From the NCBI GenBank assembly GCA_002315375.1, contig DCHR01000016.1, forward strand, positions 1-64,000: a stretch of DNA of 64,000 nucleotides. The letters run 5' to 3'. Shown here piece by piece: positions 34,990 to 43,188 of this stretch (positions are counted from its first letter, which is position 1; each line of letters opens with the position of its first letter). The notes beneath the pieces are model-generated. The model was not told the origin of the DNA. It searched no databases and worked only from the letters and a program-made list of their open reading frames with translations. A program made the translations under genes and the position numbers. Source of the stretch: Treponema sp. UBA1747 (GTDB lineage Bacteria; Spirochaetota; Spirochaetia; Treponematales; Treponemataceae).

Positions 34990-35437
34990 AATGAGTGCAG
35001 AAGAAATCAAAAATGAAATCAAAACCATCAAAGAAAATGCGAAGAAAAAAGATTTCAAAATTGAGGAATACAATATGGATCTCAGGCTCTATTATATTGA
35101 ATCAGTTGAAGGTTCTAAGCATTTCCTTACCGACATTCTGTATTATGAAAAAACTGCTGACAATAAACTGATTCTTCTTGGTGCCTTTTCAAAAAAGTTC
35201 GGAATGGTAAACCGTAATTATGAAAGATTCATAGGCCACGAGGATGTAACTCCTGGAAGCAATTTTTTCGAGAATCACTTACGGGGAATTTCCATTGATA
35301 CTCTGGACACTCCCCTCAGGTTTTGCGGAGTTGCCCTCAGCACTGAAGGAAGTTTATACGAAACCGAAGCTCTTGCCTTTCTGGATATAGATGCCGAAAA
35401 CCATACTCTTACCAGATGGCATCAGGTATGGTGGTAG
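34871..35437 (+). CDS. Candidate periplasmic immunity protein for the RHS effector
   Basis: A 188-residue protein of unknown family. From ATG 34871, the N-terminus is hydrophobic and looks like a signal peptide ending near PILASG; the mature part is a small alpha/beta protein with acidic N-terminal helix (MSAEEIKNEIKTIKENAKKK). The reading overlaps the last 119 bases of the RHS gene in another frame. An alternative start at 34991, just after the RHS stop, would give a cytoplasmic protein. GGAG lies 16 bases upstream of 34871, behind an ATG-TAA start-stop. A secreted partner next to a peptidoglycan-targeting toxin fits an immunity role, but this is inferred from position only. Confidence 0.55.
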   Translation: MKTTKPFYLIRQMSLILFYLTIFPSTPILASGLNGKTDTEMSAEEIKNEIKTIKENAKKKDFKIEEYNMDLRLYYIESVEGSKHFLTDILYYEKTADNKLILLGAFSKKFGMVNRNYERFIGHEDVTPGSNFFENHLRGISIDTLDTPLRFCGVALSTEGSLYETEALAFLDIDAENHTLTRWHQVWW

Positions 35438-35470
35438 CCCTGGCCTTCTGATTTTTACGCTTTTTTCTGA

Positions 35471-35476
35471 TACAAT
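35471..35476 (+). promoter_or_regulatory. Extended -10 (TGaTACAAT) of aroK
   Basis: TGaTACAAT ends six bases before ATG 35483. Same leaderless geometry as the genes at 133, 2986 and 3044. Confidence 0.5.
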
Positions 35477-35482
35477 ATATTT

Positions 35483-36055
35483 ATGGCAAAAGATGTAATC
35501 ATTTTACTTGGACTCAAGCATTCCGGAAAATCCACCTTAGGAAAAGGAATTGCAAAAACACTGGGCTATACTTTTTATGATACCGACTACTGTATCGAAG
35601 AAGAAATCGGCATGACTGTCCGCGAACTTTATAACCAGAAAGGTGCGGGAGCATTCCTTAAGGCCGAAGAAGAAATCTGTAAAAAACTTTCTGAAAACCC
35701 TGACGACGTAAATATGATTATTTCAACTGGAGGAGGAATCTGCGATAATGCACCCGCTCTGGTTCACCTCAAAAATGCCGGCCGTTTTGTTTTCCTGAAG
35801 AATGACCTGAATACTTCTGTTTACAGAGTTATGAAAAAAATCGGAATTGATGAAAAAGGAAACTTCACGGGAGTACCGGCTTTCATCAGAAGTCAGAACC
35901 CGGAATCTCTGGAAGACATAAAAAAAATGCTCTGCGCAAAGTTCACTGAACGCGCAGAGCTTTATGAAAAAATCAGCGACATTACAGTCGTTCTGCCGGA
36001 AGCTTCAATTGAAGAAAATACAGAACGACTGGTTAATGCTGTAAAAAAATCTTAG
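35483..36055 (+). CDS. aroK: Shikimate kinase-like protein
   Basis: A 190-residue P-loop kinase. Walker A is GLKHSGKST, the shikimate-binding Asp motif is YDTDYCIEEE, and the GGG motif is ISTGGGICDN. An ADP-lid region lies around AFIRSQNPESL. It would phosphorylate shikimate in aromatic amino acid synthesis. The lid motif and the length differ slightly from standard AroK, so a related gluconate-type specificity cannot be excluded. The stop overlaps the convergent slyD stop by four bases. Confidence 0.82.
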   Translation: MAKDVIILLGLKHSGKSTLGKGIAKTLGYTFYDTDYCIEEEIGMTVRELYNQKGAGAFLKAEEEICKKLSENPDDVNMIISTGGGICDNAPALVHLKNAGRFVFLKNDLNTSVYRVMKKIGIDEKGNFTGVPAFIRSQNPESLEDIKKMLCAKFTERAELYEKISDITVVLPEASIEENTERLVNAVKKS

Positions 36056-36600
36056 TTACAGCCGCCACAACCGCCGGAACCACAACCTTCAGGACCGCAT
36101 CCGCCGCTTGAACAACCACCGCATCCGCCGCCACAGCCAACAGGAGGGTTCAGTTCAGCTTCAGTTGCATCACGAACTTCCATTACTTCAACATCAAAAT
36201 GAAGGTTTTTTCCGGCCAGTTCATGGTTAGCATCCAGTTTTACTGTATCTTCTGTTACATTCAGAACGCGAACAATTTTTGGTCCCTGTTCTGTCTGTGC
36301 GTAGAAAGCCATTCCAATTTCAACAGATGAAGCATCTGTATCGAATTCCGACATTGGAACATCGAAAATCAATTCTTTATTGTAATCCCCGTAAGCATCT
36401 GCAGGAAGAACAACACAGGTGAATTTGTCTCCCTGTACTTTTCCATCCAGTTCTTTTTCGAGTCCGGAAATCAGTTCACCACGACCGAAAACGAATCCCA
36501 ATGGTTCGCGTCCTTCTCCGATAGAAGAATCCATTACGGTTCCTTCATCATTTGTTAATGTGTAATTAATTTTTACATATTTATTTGCTTCGATTTTCAT
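36052..36600 (-). CDS. slyD: SlyD-type FKBP peptidyl-prolyl isomerase
   Basis: A 182-residue FKBP-domain protein. The N-terminal half-domain reads VKINYTLTNDEGTVMDSS and GFVFGRGELISGLEKEL, the IF (chaperone) flap is about residues 68-125, and the second half returns with VKLDANHELAGKNLHFDVEV. The 27-residue tail is made almost entirely of Cys and Gly; in E. coli SlyD the tail is His/Cys-rich and binds Ni2+. Start 36600 has AGGAG upstream. The next upstream gene on the same strand encodes Nfu, 11 bases away, linking metal handling and Fe-S assembly. Confidence 0.9.
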   Translation of the reverse strand: MKIEANKYVKINYTLTNDEGTVMDSSIGEGREPLGFVFGRGELISGLEKELDGKVQGDKFTCVVLPADAYGDYNKELIFDVPMSEFDTDASSVEIGMAFYAQTEQGPKIVRVLNVTEDTVKLDANHELAGKNLHFDVEVMEVRDATEAELNPPVGCGGGCGGCSSGGCGPEGCGSGGCGGCN

Positions 36601-36611
36601 ATACTCTCCTT

Positions 36612-36881
36612 TTACCATCCCATCATATCTTCAGAACTCTTTGCGTTATCCTGAATAACTTCTGTTACTTCAGGACATGCATCTTTAAGATAACGTTCTA
36701 TTCCCATTTTAAGGGTCATTAATGCCATCGGACAACTTCCGCAGGCTCCTACCAGATTCAGGTGAACTGCATTATTTTCATCAATACATACGAATTCCAT
36801 ATCGCCCCCGTCAGCCTGAAGCTGTGGACGAAACATTTCTATTGCTTCAAGAACAGTTTCCTGTAATTTTGAATCAGCCAT
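36612..36881 (-). CDS. NifU C-terminal domain (Nfu) Fe-S protein
   Basis: An 89-residue Nfu-type scaffold. It holds the family pattern RPQLQADGGDMEFV and the cluster-binding GACGSCPMALMTL (CxxC). Such proteins carry and transfer [4Fe-4S] clusters. It is co-directional with slyD (11 bases). It could serve the hydrogenase or other Fe-S proteins, but no direct link is shown. Confidence 0.92.
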   Translation of the reverse strand: MADSKLQETVLEAIEMFRPQLQADGGDMEFVCIDENNAVHLNLVGACGSCPMALMTLKMGIERYLKDACPEVTEVIQDNAKSSEDMMGW

Positions 36882-36924
36882 AAATACCTCTGTATTAAAG
36901 ATACTAAAAATAGGTCGATTTTGC

Positions 36925-36930
36925 TATAAT
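36925..36930 (+). promoter_or_regulatory. Extended -10 (TGcTATAAT)
   Basis: TGcTATAAT ends five bases before GTG 36936 and eleven before ATG 36942. Either the mRNA is leaderless with a GTG start, or a six-base leader precedes the ATG. Confidence 0.5.
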
Positions 36931-36935
36931 TAATT

Positions 36936-37808
36936 GTGAATATGAAGGATTTTACCCAGTATAAAAAGATTTTTTTAGCACTTCTTCTGCCTTTTCTGCT
37001 GTTTTTCTTCAGCTCCTGCCTGTCAGAAAATCATATTTTTGAAGAACCGTCTGTTTCCTATATTCCGGATTCCTTCAACTGGCAGACCGTAACCGATGAA
37101 GTTTCCTATGCTGACGTTATTCTTCCTGATTTTCCGCTGATTTATCATATTGTAAAAATTGACATTTCATCTCCGGATATTTCTGTAATCGATTATTATG
37201 TTAATGGAAACAGAACTGACAGACCTGAAATGATAAATGTGCTGAACAAAAAAATAAATCCCCTTGTTCTCATCAACACAGCTCCTTTCAAATATTCAAA
37301 TAAACTGGCCCTAAAATTTTCCTGGATGCCATCTACTTATAAAAATATCGGAATTCATATTTCCCAAAAGAAACTCCTGTCCCCGCCGGCGGACAGATAC
37401 AGCGCAGTTGCCTTTTATAAAAATGAAGATAATTCAACAAGAGCAGAAATATTCGTAAAGCAGAATGAACCGGGACTTCTTGAAGCAGATTTTGCCTTCG
37501 GAGGCTTTTATACAATTCTGAAAGATTTTGAAATAAGAGAGTTCCCTGCAAACAATTATGATTCACGATCCGCCTGCGGAATATCTGAGGACGGAAAAAC
37601 TTTTTATCTTCTGGCTGTTGAAGGCGAACAGCAGAAACACAGCATCGGGCTTTCATATCCTGCCTGTGCCGAAATTTTCCTGCAGCTTGGCTGCAAAGAC
37701 GCCATGCAGTTCGACGGCGGAGGAACCACCTGCCTTTATGTAAACGGACGGAATCGTCTTTCTTACAAGCCCTTCAGGAAAAGCCCCGCCTTCATGGGCT
37801 TTAAATAA
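36936..37808 (+). CDS. Phosphodiester glycosidase-family lipoprotein
   Basis: A 290-residue lipoprotein (lipobox FFSSC near residue 28). The C-terminal domain carries the NAGPA/phosphodiester-glycosidase pattern: INTAPF, SRSACGISEDGKT, and DAMQFDGGGTTCL with following NGR. The family removes N-acetylglucosamine from phosphodiester-linked sugars (the mammalian uncovering enzyme) and is widespread in bacterial envelopes, often with exopolysaccharide metabolism. Likely anchored in a membrane facing the periplasm. The GTG at 36936 or ATG at 36942 are equally possible starts. Two hairpin terminators follow. Confidence 0.8.
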   Translation: MNMKDFTQYKKIFLALLLPFLLFFFSSCLSENHIFEEPSVSYIPDSFNWQTVTDEVSYADVILPDFPLIYHIVKIDISSPDISVIDYYVNGNRTDRPEMINVLNKKINPLVLINTAPFKYSNKLALKFSWMPSTYKNIGIHISQKKLLSPPADRYSAVAFYKNEDNSTRAEIFVKQNEPGLLEADFAFGGFYTILKDFEIREFPANNYDSRSACGISEDGKTFYLLAVEGEQQKHSIGLSYPACAEIFLQLGCKDAMQFDGGGTTCLYVNGRNRLSYKPFRKSPAFMGFK

Positions 37809-37811
37809 AAA

Positions 37812-37842
37812 AACGGTGGTTTAGACAGAGAAACCACCGCAA
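37812..37842 (+). terminator. Hairpin after the phosphodiester glycosidase gene
   Basis: CGGTGGTTT (37814-37822) and AAACCACCG (37831-37839) pair perfectly. An A-run precedes but there is no good T-run after, so it may work mainly on the minus strand. Confidence 0.6.
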
Positions 37843-37867
37843 TACAAATATTACAAGAAAACCACTG

Positions 37868-37900
37868 AAAAAAAGCCTTCGTTTCCGAAGGCTTTTTCCT
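37868..37900. terminator. Bidirectional intrinsic terminator
   Basis: AAAAAGCCTTCG, loop TTTC, CGAAGGCTTTTT (37870-37897). It lies at the end of the antiporter gene and serves both convergent units. Confidence 0.9.
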
Positions 37901-37901
37901 T

Positions 37902-39167
37902 TTATTTTGATTCAGGAGAAGGCTGAAGTTCTGCTTCCACTTCTTTTTTCTTTTCTGTGAAAGCCTGTTTCAAAAGAACAGGAACCAGCATTGAAGAAGT
38001 AATAATCAGAAGAATAACTGCTGTGAAATATTTTGGTTCAATCAGGTTTGTTGAAAGGCCTTTTGTTGCAACAATAAGGGCCACTTCACCACGAACCATC
38101 ATACCAAGACCAATCTGATAAGATTCTTTCCAGGAATATTTCATGAGACGTGAAATACCGCCGCAACCAATAATCTTACTCAGACAGCCGACAATTACAA
38201 AGGCAATTGAGAACCAGAGGATTTCTGCATTCATTCCTGAAAGATCTGTTTTCAATCCGATGCTTGCAAAGAAAATTGGGCTGAAGAACATGTACGAGTT
38301 GATATCGATTTTTGATTCCATGTAAGAAGCATCTTTCAGACTGCAGAGAACGATACCTGCAATGTATGCTCCTGTAATATCCGCAATTCCAAAAAAGCGT
38401 TCGGCGCAGTAAGCGAAAATCAATGCAAGGCCAAGGGCATAAATCGGAATACGGTGTGAACGAGGATGACGTCTGTCATACCAGCTGAAAAGCTTGTACA
38501 TAGCAAAACCAACAACGATTGCAAAGACGAAGAAGAGGATGGTTTTAAGAATAATCATGAGGTAACCGCCCTTTCCCGAACTTACACCCAGAACAATTGT
38601 AAGAACAATGATTCCGATAACATCATCGATGATTGCTGCTGAAACAATTGTCTGTCCGATGTCTGTATTCATTTTTCCGAACTCTTTCAGAACTGCAACC
38701 GAAATGCTGACAGAAGTAGCAGTGAGAATTGTTCCGACAAACATACACTTAAAGAAGTTCTGTGTTCCGAAACCGTCAAAACCAAAGAAGAAGAAAGACA
38801 TGATTGTTCCCAAAATCAAAGGAACAAAAACACCACAACAGGCAACCAGAGTTGCCTTTCCCCCGGATTTAATCAGGGAATTAATGTTTGTACTTAAGCC
38901 TGCAGAGAACATAATCAGAATTACACCGATTTCTGACATATAAGTAATAAACTGATTTGTTTCGGCATAAATCAAATTAGGTTCATCACCGCCAAAATTA
39001 TTGAACCATGGGATAAAGCGCAGGAGAAGTCCCGCAACAATCATTCCGGCAACCTCCGGAATCCCGATTTTTCTGGCTGTAATGCCAAGGTATTTTGCTA
39101 CAAAAACGATTAAACCAACTGAAAGTAAAATCTGAAGAATAATTTCAGTATTAGGAAGAGAATTCAT
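37902..39167 (-). CDS. Kef-type cation/proton antiporter
   Basis: A 421-residue integral membrane protein of the CPA2 family with about 12 transmembrane segments. The conserved segments are IGIPEVAGMIVAGLLL (first helix pair), TATSVSISVAVLKEFG and SAAIIDDVIGIIVL, with the double Asp of the ion-binding helix, and MVRGEVALIVATKG. It exchanges K+ or Na+ for H+. No regulatory RCK or CBS domain is attached; the C-terminal tail is short and acidic. It follows the second antiporter gene by 80 bp on the same strand. Confidence 0.9.
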   Translation of the reverse strand: MNSLPNTEIILQILLSVGLIVFVAKYLGITARKIGIPEVAGMIVAGLLLRFIPWFNNFGGDEPNLIYAETNQFITYMSEIGVILIMFSAGLSTNINSLIKSGGKATLVACCGVFVPLILGTIMSFFFFGFDGFGTQNFFKCMFVGTILTATSVSISVAVLKEFGKMNTDIGQTIVSAAIIDDVIGIIVLTIVLGVSSGKGGYLMIILKTILFFVFAIVVGFAMYKLFSWYDRRHPRSHRIPIYALGLALIFAYCAERFFGIADITGAYIAGIVLCSLKDASYMESKIDINSYMFFSPIFFASIGLKTDLSGMNAEILWFSIAFVIVGCLSKIIGCGGISRLMKYSWKESYQIGLGMMVRGEVALIVATKGLSTNLIEPKYFTAVILLIITSSMLVPVLLKQAFTEKKKEVEAELQPSPESK

Positions 39168-39247
39168 TTCGAGCCTCTAAAAGGAAAATAAGATAGATAA
39201 TGAAGTATTTTAGCGAGTTGACAATGAATGAGGAAGAGGTTTTTCCC

Positions 39248-41017
39248 TTATGCGTCCAGACTTTCAAGTTTTCTGTTTAATTCCAGAACCCTTGTATTCA
39301 GATAATGGTCTGCTGTAAGGTGCTCCATGATTCCCATAGGCTTGTCGTCTTTATCAACTATTGGAATAGCCTCTATATCGAACTCATCATACATAGTGTA
39401 AACATTCGGAAGAATATCATCAGGAGAACAGGTAACAACAGGAGTATCCATAATATCCATTGCCAGCATTCCGTTGGCAAATTCCCCGATCTGCATTACT
39501 TCTTTCAAATGTTCCAGAGAAATAATTCCAATAAGTTTTCCGTCCTCGCCCTTAACCACATAGTTCAGGTTGCGCTGGCGGCTGAACAAATCCAGAATGG
39601 AATCCAGTCTTGCTGTTTCGCTGACAATGGCCAGAGAATCGTAAGAACAGATATAATCGTTTCCCCACATTACATCCTTTACCTTTGCAGTTTTTCGAAT
39701 ATCATCAACAGTTACATTAAGTCCTACTTCACCGGCTTTGGTTACCCCATACTTTACACAGATTGGTCCTATAAGCTGAACGATGAAAGTGGTGGCAGTA
39801 ATGATAAGCATTATCTGTGGTCCCACTGAATCAGGGAAATCATTTCCTGCTGCAATGGAAAGACCGATTGCAACACCGGCCTGACTGAGAAGACAGAAAG
39901 GAAGGTAATTCTGGACGGTCTTTGGTGCTTTTGTAATCCATGCTCCAAAAATTGACCCGATTGTTTTTCCAAATGTTCGGCCAAGAACATAAAGTACAGC
40001 CAGAAGTCCCAGGAAAGGAGTAATAATCCAGATATCCAGTTTAGCTCCAACCAGAACAAAAAACAGAACGTAAACCGGAGGAGTAAATTTTGAAGTCAGG
40101 GCAAATACTGATTTTGTTTTTGCATGACTGAAATTTACCATGAAGAAGCCAAGTGCCATGGCTGCCAGAATATTATCGAAATTGAAAGCTTCGCAAATAC
40201 CGGTACAGAGGAACAAAGCACCAAGGCTGAAAGAAAGGATTCGTCCGTCATCATTCGGAAGGAAATGCATGATTACCCGAAGAAGACATCCGAAGGAAAG
40301 TCCTATAAAAATTGATCCGAAAATATCCCTTACAACTGCAAGCATCTGAATGCCGAAGGAATCTACTCTGTCACCAAGGAGAGAGGCTGCAATAGTTGAT
40401 GCAACAGTGTAAAGAATCAATGCCACAGCATCGTCCATGGCAACAATTCCATAAACTGTAGTTGTTAATGGACCACGGGTTCTGTATTCAACAAGAACAT
40501 CAGTTGTGGCGGCCGGAGCTGTAGCAGCACAGATAGCACCGAGAATAACTCCCAGAGCGACGGCATATTTTACGTCTCTGGTAAAAAGCCAGACAACAAG
40601 AGTAACAACACCACCTACAATAATTGCAGGAGTAATTGATTCAAAAATCAGAATACTGACAAACTGTTTCCCGTATTTTTTTACGGTTCCCATTTTGAGC
40701 TCGCCGCCAACAAGAAATCCGATTAAGGAAAGAGAAACTGTGCTTACCGGGTTCAAAGCAACAATTACTTCTGGTTCCAGAATACGTAAACCTGAAGACC
40801 CGATAATAATTCCGATAACAATATAACCTACAACCTGAGGAATCTTTAATTTTTTGAAAAGCCAGCCACCTAATGCACCGCAGAATAAAATCAGCCCAAG
40901 AAGAAGAACCAGTTGAACACCCTGAAGATGCCAGAAATGCATCCCTTCCGGAAGAAGAGTTGAAATTGGATTGTTCATAATAGATGAAATAATATCACTT
41001 TTAGAGAACTTCGTCAT
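39248..41017 (-). CDS. Cation/proton antiporter with C-terminal CBS pair
   Basis: A 589-residue protein. Residues about 25-425 are a CPA2 transporter (KIPQVVGYIVIGIIIGSSGL; AATAPAATTDVLVEYRT; GIVAMDDAVALILYT with the paired Asp). Residues about 455-575 are two CBS domains (VKDVMWGNDY..., GIISLEHLKEVM; AMDIMDTPVVTCSPDD..., IPIVDKDDKPMGI), which usually bind adenine nucleotides. So transport is probably tuned by energy charge or a nucleotide signal. It is followed by the simpler antiporter, possibly forming a two-component ion-homeostasis unit. Confidence 0.9.
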   Translation of the reverse strand: MTKFSKSDIISSIMNNPISTLLPEGMHFWHLQGVQLVLLLGLILFCGALGGWLFKKLKIPQVVGYIVIGIIIGSSGLRILEPEVIVALNPVSTVSLSLIGFLVGGELKMGTVKKYGKQFVSILIFESITPAIIVGGVVTLVVWLFTRDVKYAVALGVILGAICAATAPAATTDVLVEYRTRGPLTTTVYGIVAMDDAVALILYTVASTIAASLLGDRVDSFGIQMLAVVRDIFGSIFIGLSFGCLLRVIMHFLPNDDGRILSFSLGALFLCTGICEAFNFDNILAAMALGFFMVNFSHAKTKSVFALTSKFTPPVYVLFFVLVGAKLDIWIITPFLGLLAVLYVLGRTFGKTIGSIFGAWITKAPKTVQNYLPFCLLSQAGVAIGLSIAAGNDFPDSVGPQIMLIITATTFIVQLIGPICVKYGVTKAGEVGLNVTVDDIRKTAKVKDVMWGNDYICSYDSLAIVSETARLDSILDLFSRQRNLNYVVKGEDGKLIGIISLEHLKEVMQIGEFANGMLAMDIMDTPVVTCSPDDILPNVYTMYDEFDIEAIPIVDKDDKPMGIMEHLTADHYLNTRVLELNRKLESLDA

Positions 41018-41044
41018 TGAATCGGAATAAACAGTTCAGAAAAA

Positions 41045-43120
41045 TTAATAAAGGAATTTATATAATTCAGTGGCGCTTACAAGTTTTCTTCCGTACTCAC
41101 GGGTTTCTGCATAAGGCAGGGTTTCCAGAAACAGATCTTCAGGTGTATCTGGAAGTCCGAATCCAAAAGCCGAACTCTGTTTCCATTTTCTCACCCGGGA
41201 AATTCCGGCATTATATGAATAGAAAGCATCAAGGTAATTTCCGTTCAGACGGCTTATAAGATTTCCCAGGTACCAGGCACCAAACTGAATATTGGTTTCA
41301 GGATCAGTTAGATCGTAATCCGTTTTTTTCAGTCTTTTTGCCACATCCTCTGCAGTGAACTTCATCAGCTGACTCAAACCTACGGCTCCTGCAGAACTGA
41401 TGACATCGGAATCAAAAAAGCTTTCACTTCTTATTAATGCAAACAAAACCTCAGGTTCAATGCCATACATTTCTGCATACTTTGAAATCAATTCTTCATA
41501 GCATTTCGGAAAGCAGAATTTCATCAGTTCAGTGCCTGAACCTTCAGGGGAATAATTTGCATAACGGGACGCAATTCTGAGACTCTGCGGAAAATAATCA
41601 TCTCTTCCATCGGAACATTTCTGAAGCAGTCTGCAGATGCTGATAGTTGTGACTTCTGAAATAAGAGGCTGTCCCAGTTTTACCCATTCCTGATAAATCT
41701 TTTCCGGGAACCCGAAGGAAGCATAACCTAAAAGAAGGCGGTCCGCTTCCGGTGAAAAAATCAAGGTTGTCTTTTCCTTTCTTGGAGAGCAGATTACAGA
41801 CTCAAATTCCTTATCTGAATATCCCAGCTGCTTTGCTGCCTGAACCTTATAATATAAATCTGTAGCGCTTTCCAGGGCAGTCTTTAATCTGCGTTCCACT
41901 TCTTCCTTTGAGGAAGGACTGTCCCCGTTTCCCCTGATTTCATTTTGAGGATTATAAATTCCTTCCTGAATCAGACGGGCATAAATGTAAGAATACTTGG
42001 CAACCGCTTCTTTTGAAGCATGACCTTTCATTTCATTTGCAAGCCTGCCTATTTCCCTGTAATACCCCTGGGTCAAAAGCAGAGGAGAAAGCATATCAAA
42101 GAAATCGTCAAAATATTCTGCGTCTCCCATCTGGGGAAGTCTTTCATAAATGATTTCAAGACTTTTGTTCAAAGATTCTTTCAGGCTGACCTTCAGAAGA
42201 TACCAGAGTGCATTGTCTCTTTTCTGAGGATTGTCTGTACAATTTACGGCTTTCTCATAACAGCCGGAAGTTTTTGTAATATACCCGTCCAGCTTTTCAT
42301 ACATCCGGCCTGCATAAAACCAGCAGTAAAATTCATTGGGCGTTCCTTTGCAGAGCTCAGCCTGTTTCTGAAACCATACTGCACTGCCGGAAAAATCTTC
42401 CGAACCATAAAGATGTGTCTTGCCAACATCAGAAACCAGATACTCAGAAAGACCTGACAAATCTTCTGCCAGTGAAGGAAGCATTTCAAAAGCCACTTTA
42501 TAATTCCTGCGGAAAACTTCCATCCTGAAATCGACAAGCTGCTTTTCCTTTTCGGAAAGCTGAATTTCCTGCAGTACTTCCGAATAAAACTGGCTGTGTT
42601 CTTTTGTCAGAGGTTTTTCAAGAAACCAGGTTACTACATCATTTGAAAGTCCCTGGATTTTCCGGTTTTCCATCCCGCGGAGTTTCAGGGCCACCAGACT
42701 GTCGTCTGTTTCTTTTATATTAATTCCCGAGGTAACCGAAAGAAGCTGACCGATTTCATTATTTTCAAAGAAGACTCTGGCCGCAATCAGTTTTGCCTCT
42801 TCATCCGGATAAAGAGAAACAAGTTTTTTGGCAGACTCAACTTTCTGCTGGACATCCCCTGCATTGCACAGAGTTTCTGCACTTCGTCTGGCGATCAAGC
42901 CTGAACCTTTTTTCAAAGCCTTATTCAGGCTTATCCGGGCCTTTTTTATATCGCCTTCGTTAATTGATTTCATTGCAAAGAAATATTCTGCATCACCACC
43001 CCACTCTTTATTCAGTTTTTTGGTTTTTGCTGCAGAACAGGAAGCAAATGAAGAAAAAAGTAATGCGAGAAGTATAACTTTTTTTGAGGCCATTAATATT
43101 CTCTGAATCTGTTTCTTCAT
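41045..43120 (-). CDS. Soluble lytic transglycosylase-like lipoprotein
   Basis: A 691-residue lipoprotein (lipobox SFASC) with a long alpha-helical solenoid of Slt70 type (to about residue 530) and a C-terminal SLT domain. The catalytic Glu is in ALIRSESFFDSD, followed by AVGLSQLMKFTA, DPETNIQFGAWYL and FYSYNAG. It cleaves peptidoglycan to 1,6-anhydromuropeptides in the periplasm. Near residue 397 the encoded RGNGDSPSS derives from a GGGGACAG-type repeat. An internal start at 43093 would also give a good signal peptide. Confidence 0.9.
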   Translation of the reverse strand: MKKQIQRILMASKKVILLALLFSSFASCSAAKTKKLNKEWGGDAEYFFAMKSINEGDIKKARISLNKALKKGSGLIARRSAETLCNAGDVQQKVESAKKLVSLYPDEEAKLIAARVFFENNEIGQLLSVTSGINIKETDDSLVALKLRGMENRKIQGLSNDVVTWFLEKPLTKEHSQFYSEVLQEIQLSEKEKQLVDFRMEVFRRNYKVAFEMLPSLAEDLSGLSEYLVSDVGKTHLYGSEDFSGSAVWFQKQAELCKGTPNEFYCWFYAGRMYEKLDGYITKTSGCYEKAVNCTDNPQKRDNALWYLLKVSLKESLNKSLEIIYERLPQMGDAEYFDDFFDMLSPLLLTQGYYREIGRLANEMKGHASKEAVAKYSYIYARLIQEGIYNPQNEIRGNGDSPSSKEEVERRLKTALESATDLYYKVQAAKQLGYSDKEFESVICSPRKEKTTLIFSPEADRLLLGYASFGFPEKIYQEWVKLGQPLISEVTTISICRLLQKCSDGRDDYFPQSLRIASRYANYSPEGSGTELMKFCFPKCYEELISKYAEMYGIEPEVLFALIRSESFFDSDVISSAGAVGLSQLMKFTAEDVAKRLKKTDYDLTDPETNIQFGAWYLGNLISRLNGNYLDAFYSYNAGISRVRKWKQSSAFGFGLPDTPEDLFLETLPYAETREYGRKLVSATELYKFLY
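41917..41937. repeat. GGGGACAG-type unit inside the transglycosylase gene
   Basis: On the minus strand the gene contains CAGGGGAAACGGGGACAGTCC, a variant of the GGGGACAGACC unit. It encodes a low-complexity GNGDSPS loop. Confidence 0.5.
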
Positions 43121-43129
43121 TTTTTCCGG

Positions 43130-43163
43130 TTAAAAAAAAGCGGACACCTTTTACAGTGACCGC
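43130..43163 (-). terminator. Intrinsic terminator of the LysM gene
   Basis: On the minus strand GCGGTCAC and GTGTCCGC pair with one mismatch and are followed by eight T. It lies 26 bases after the stop of the LysM gene and would separate it from the transglycosylase. Confidence 0.75.
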
Positions 43164-43188
43164 CTGAAATCGCTCAATAACGAAATCC

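Noticed and set aside
36936..36941. Sequence error at the GTG/ATG double start
   Set aside because: Both starts are in frame and give the same lipobox; either works.
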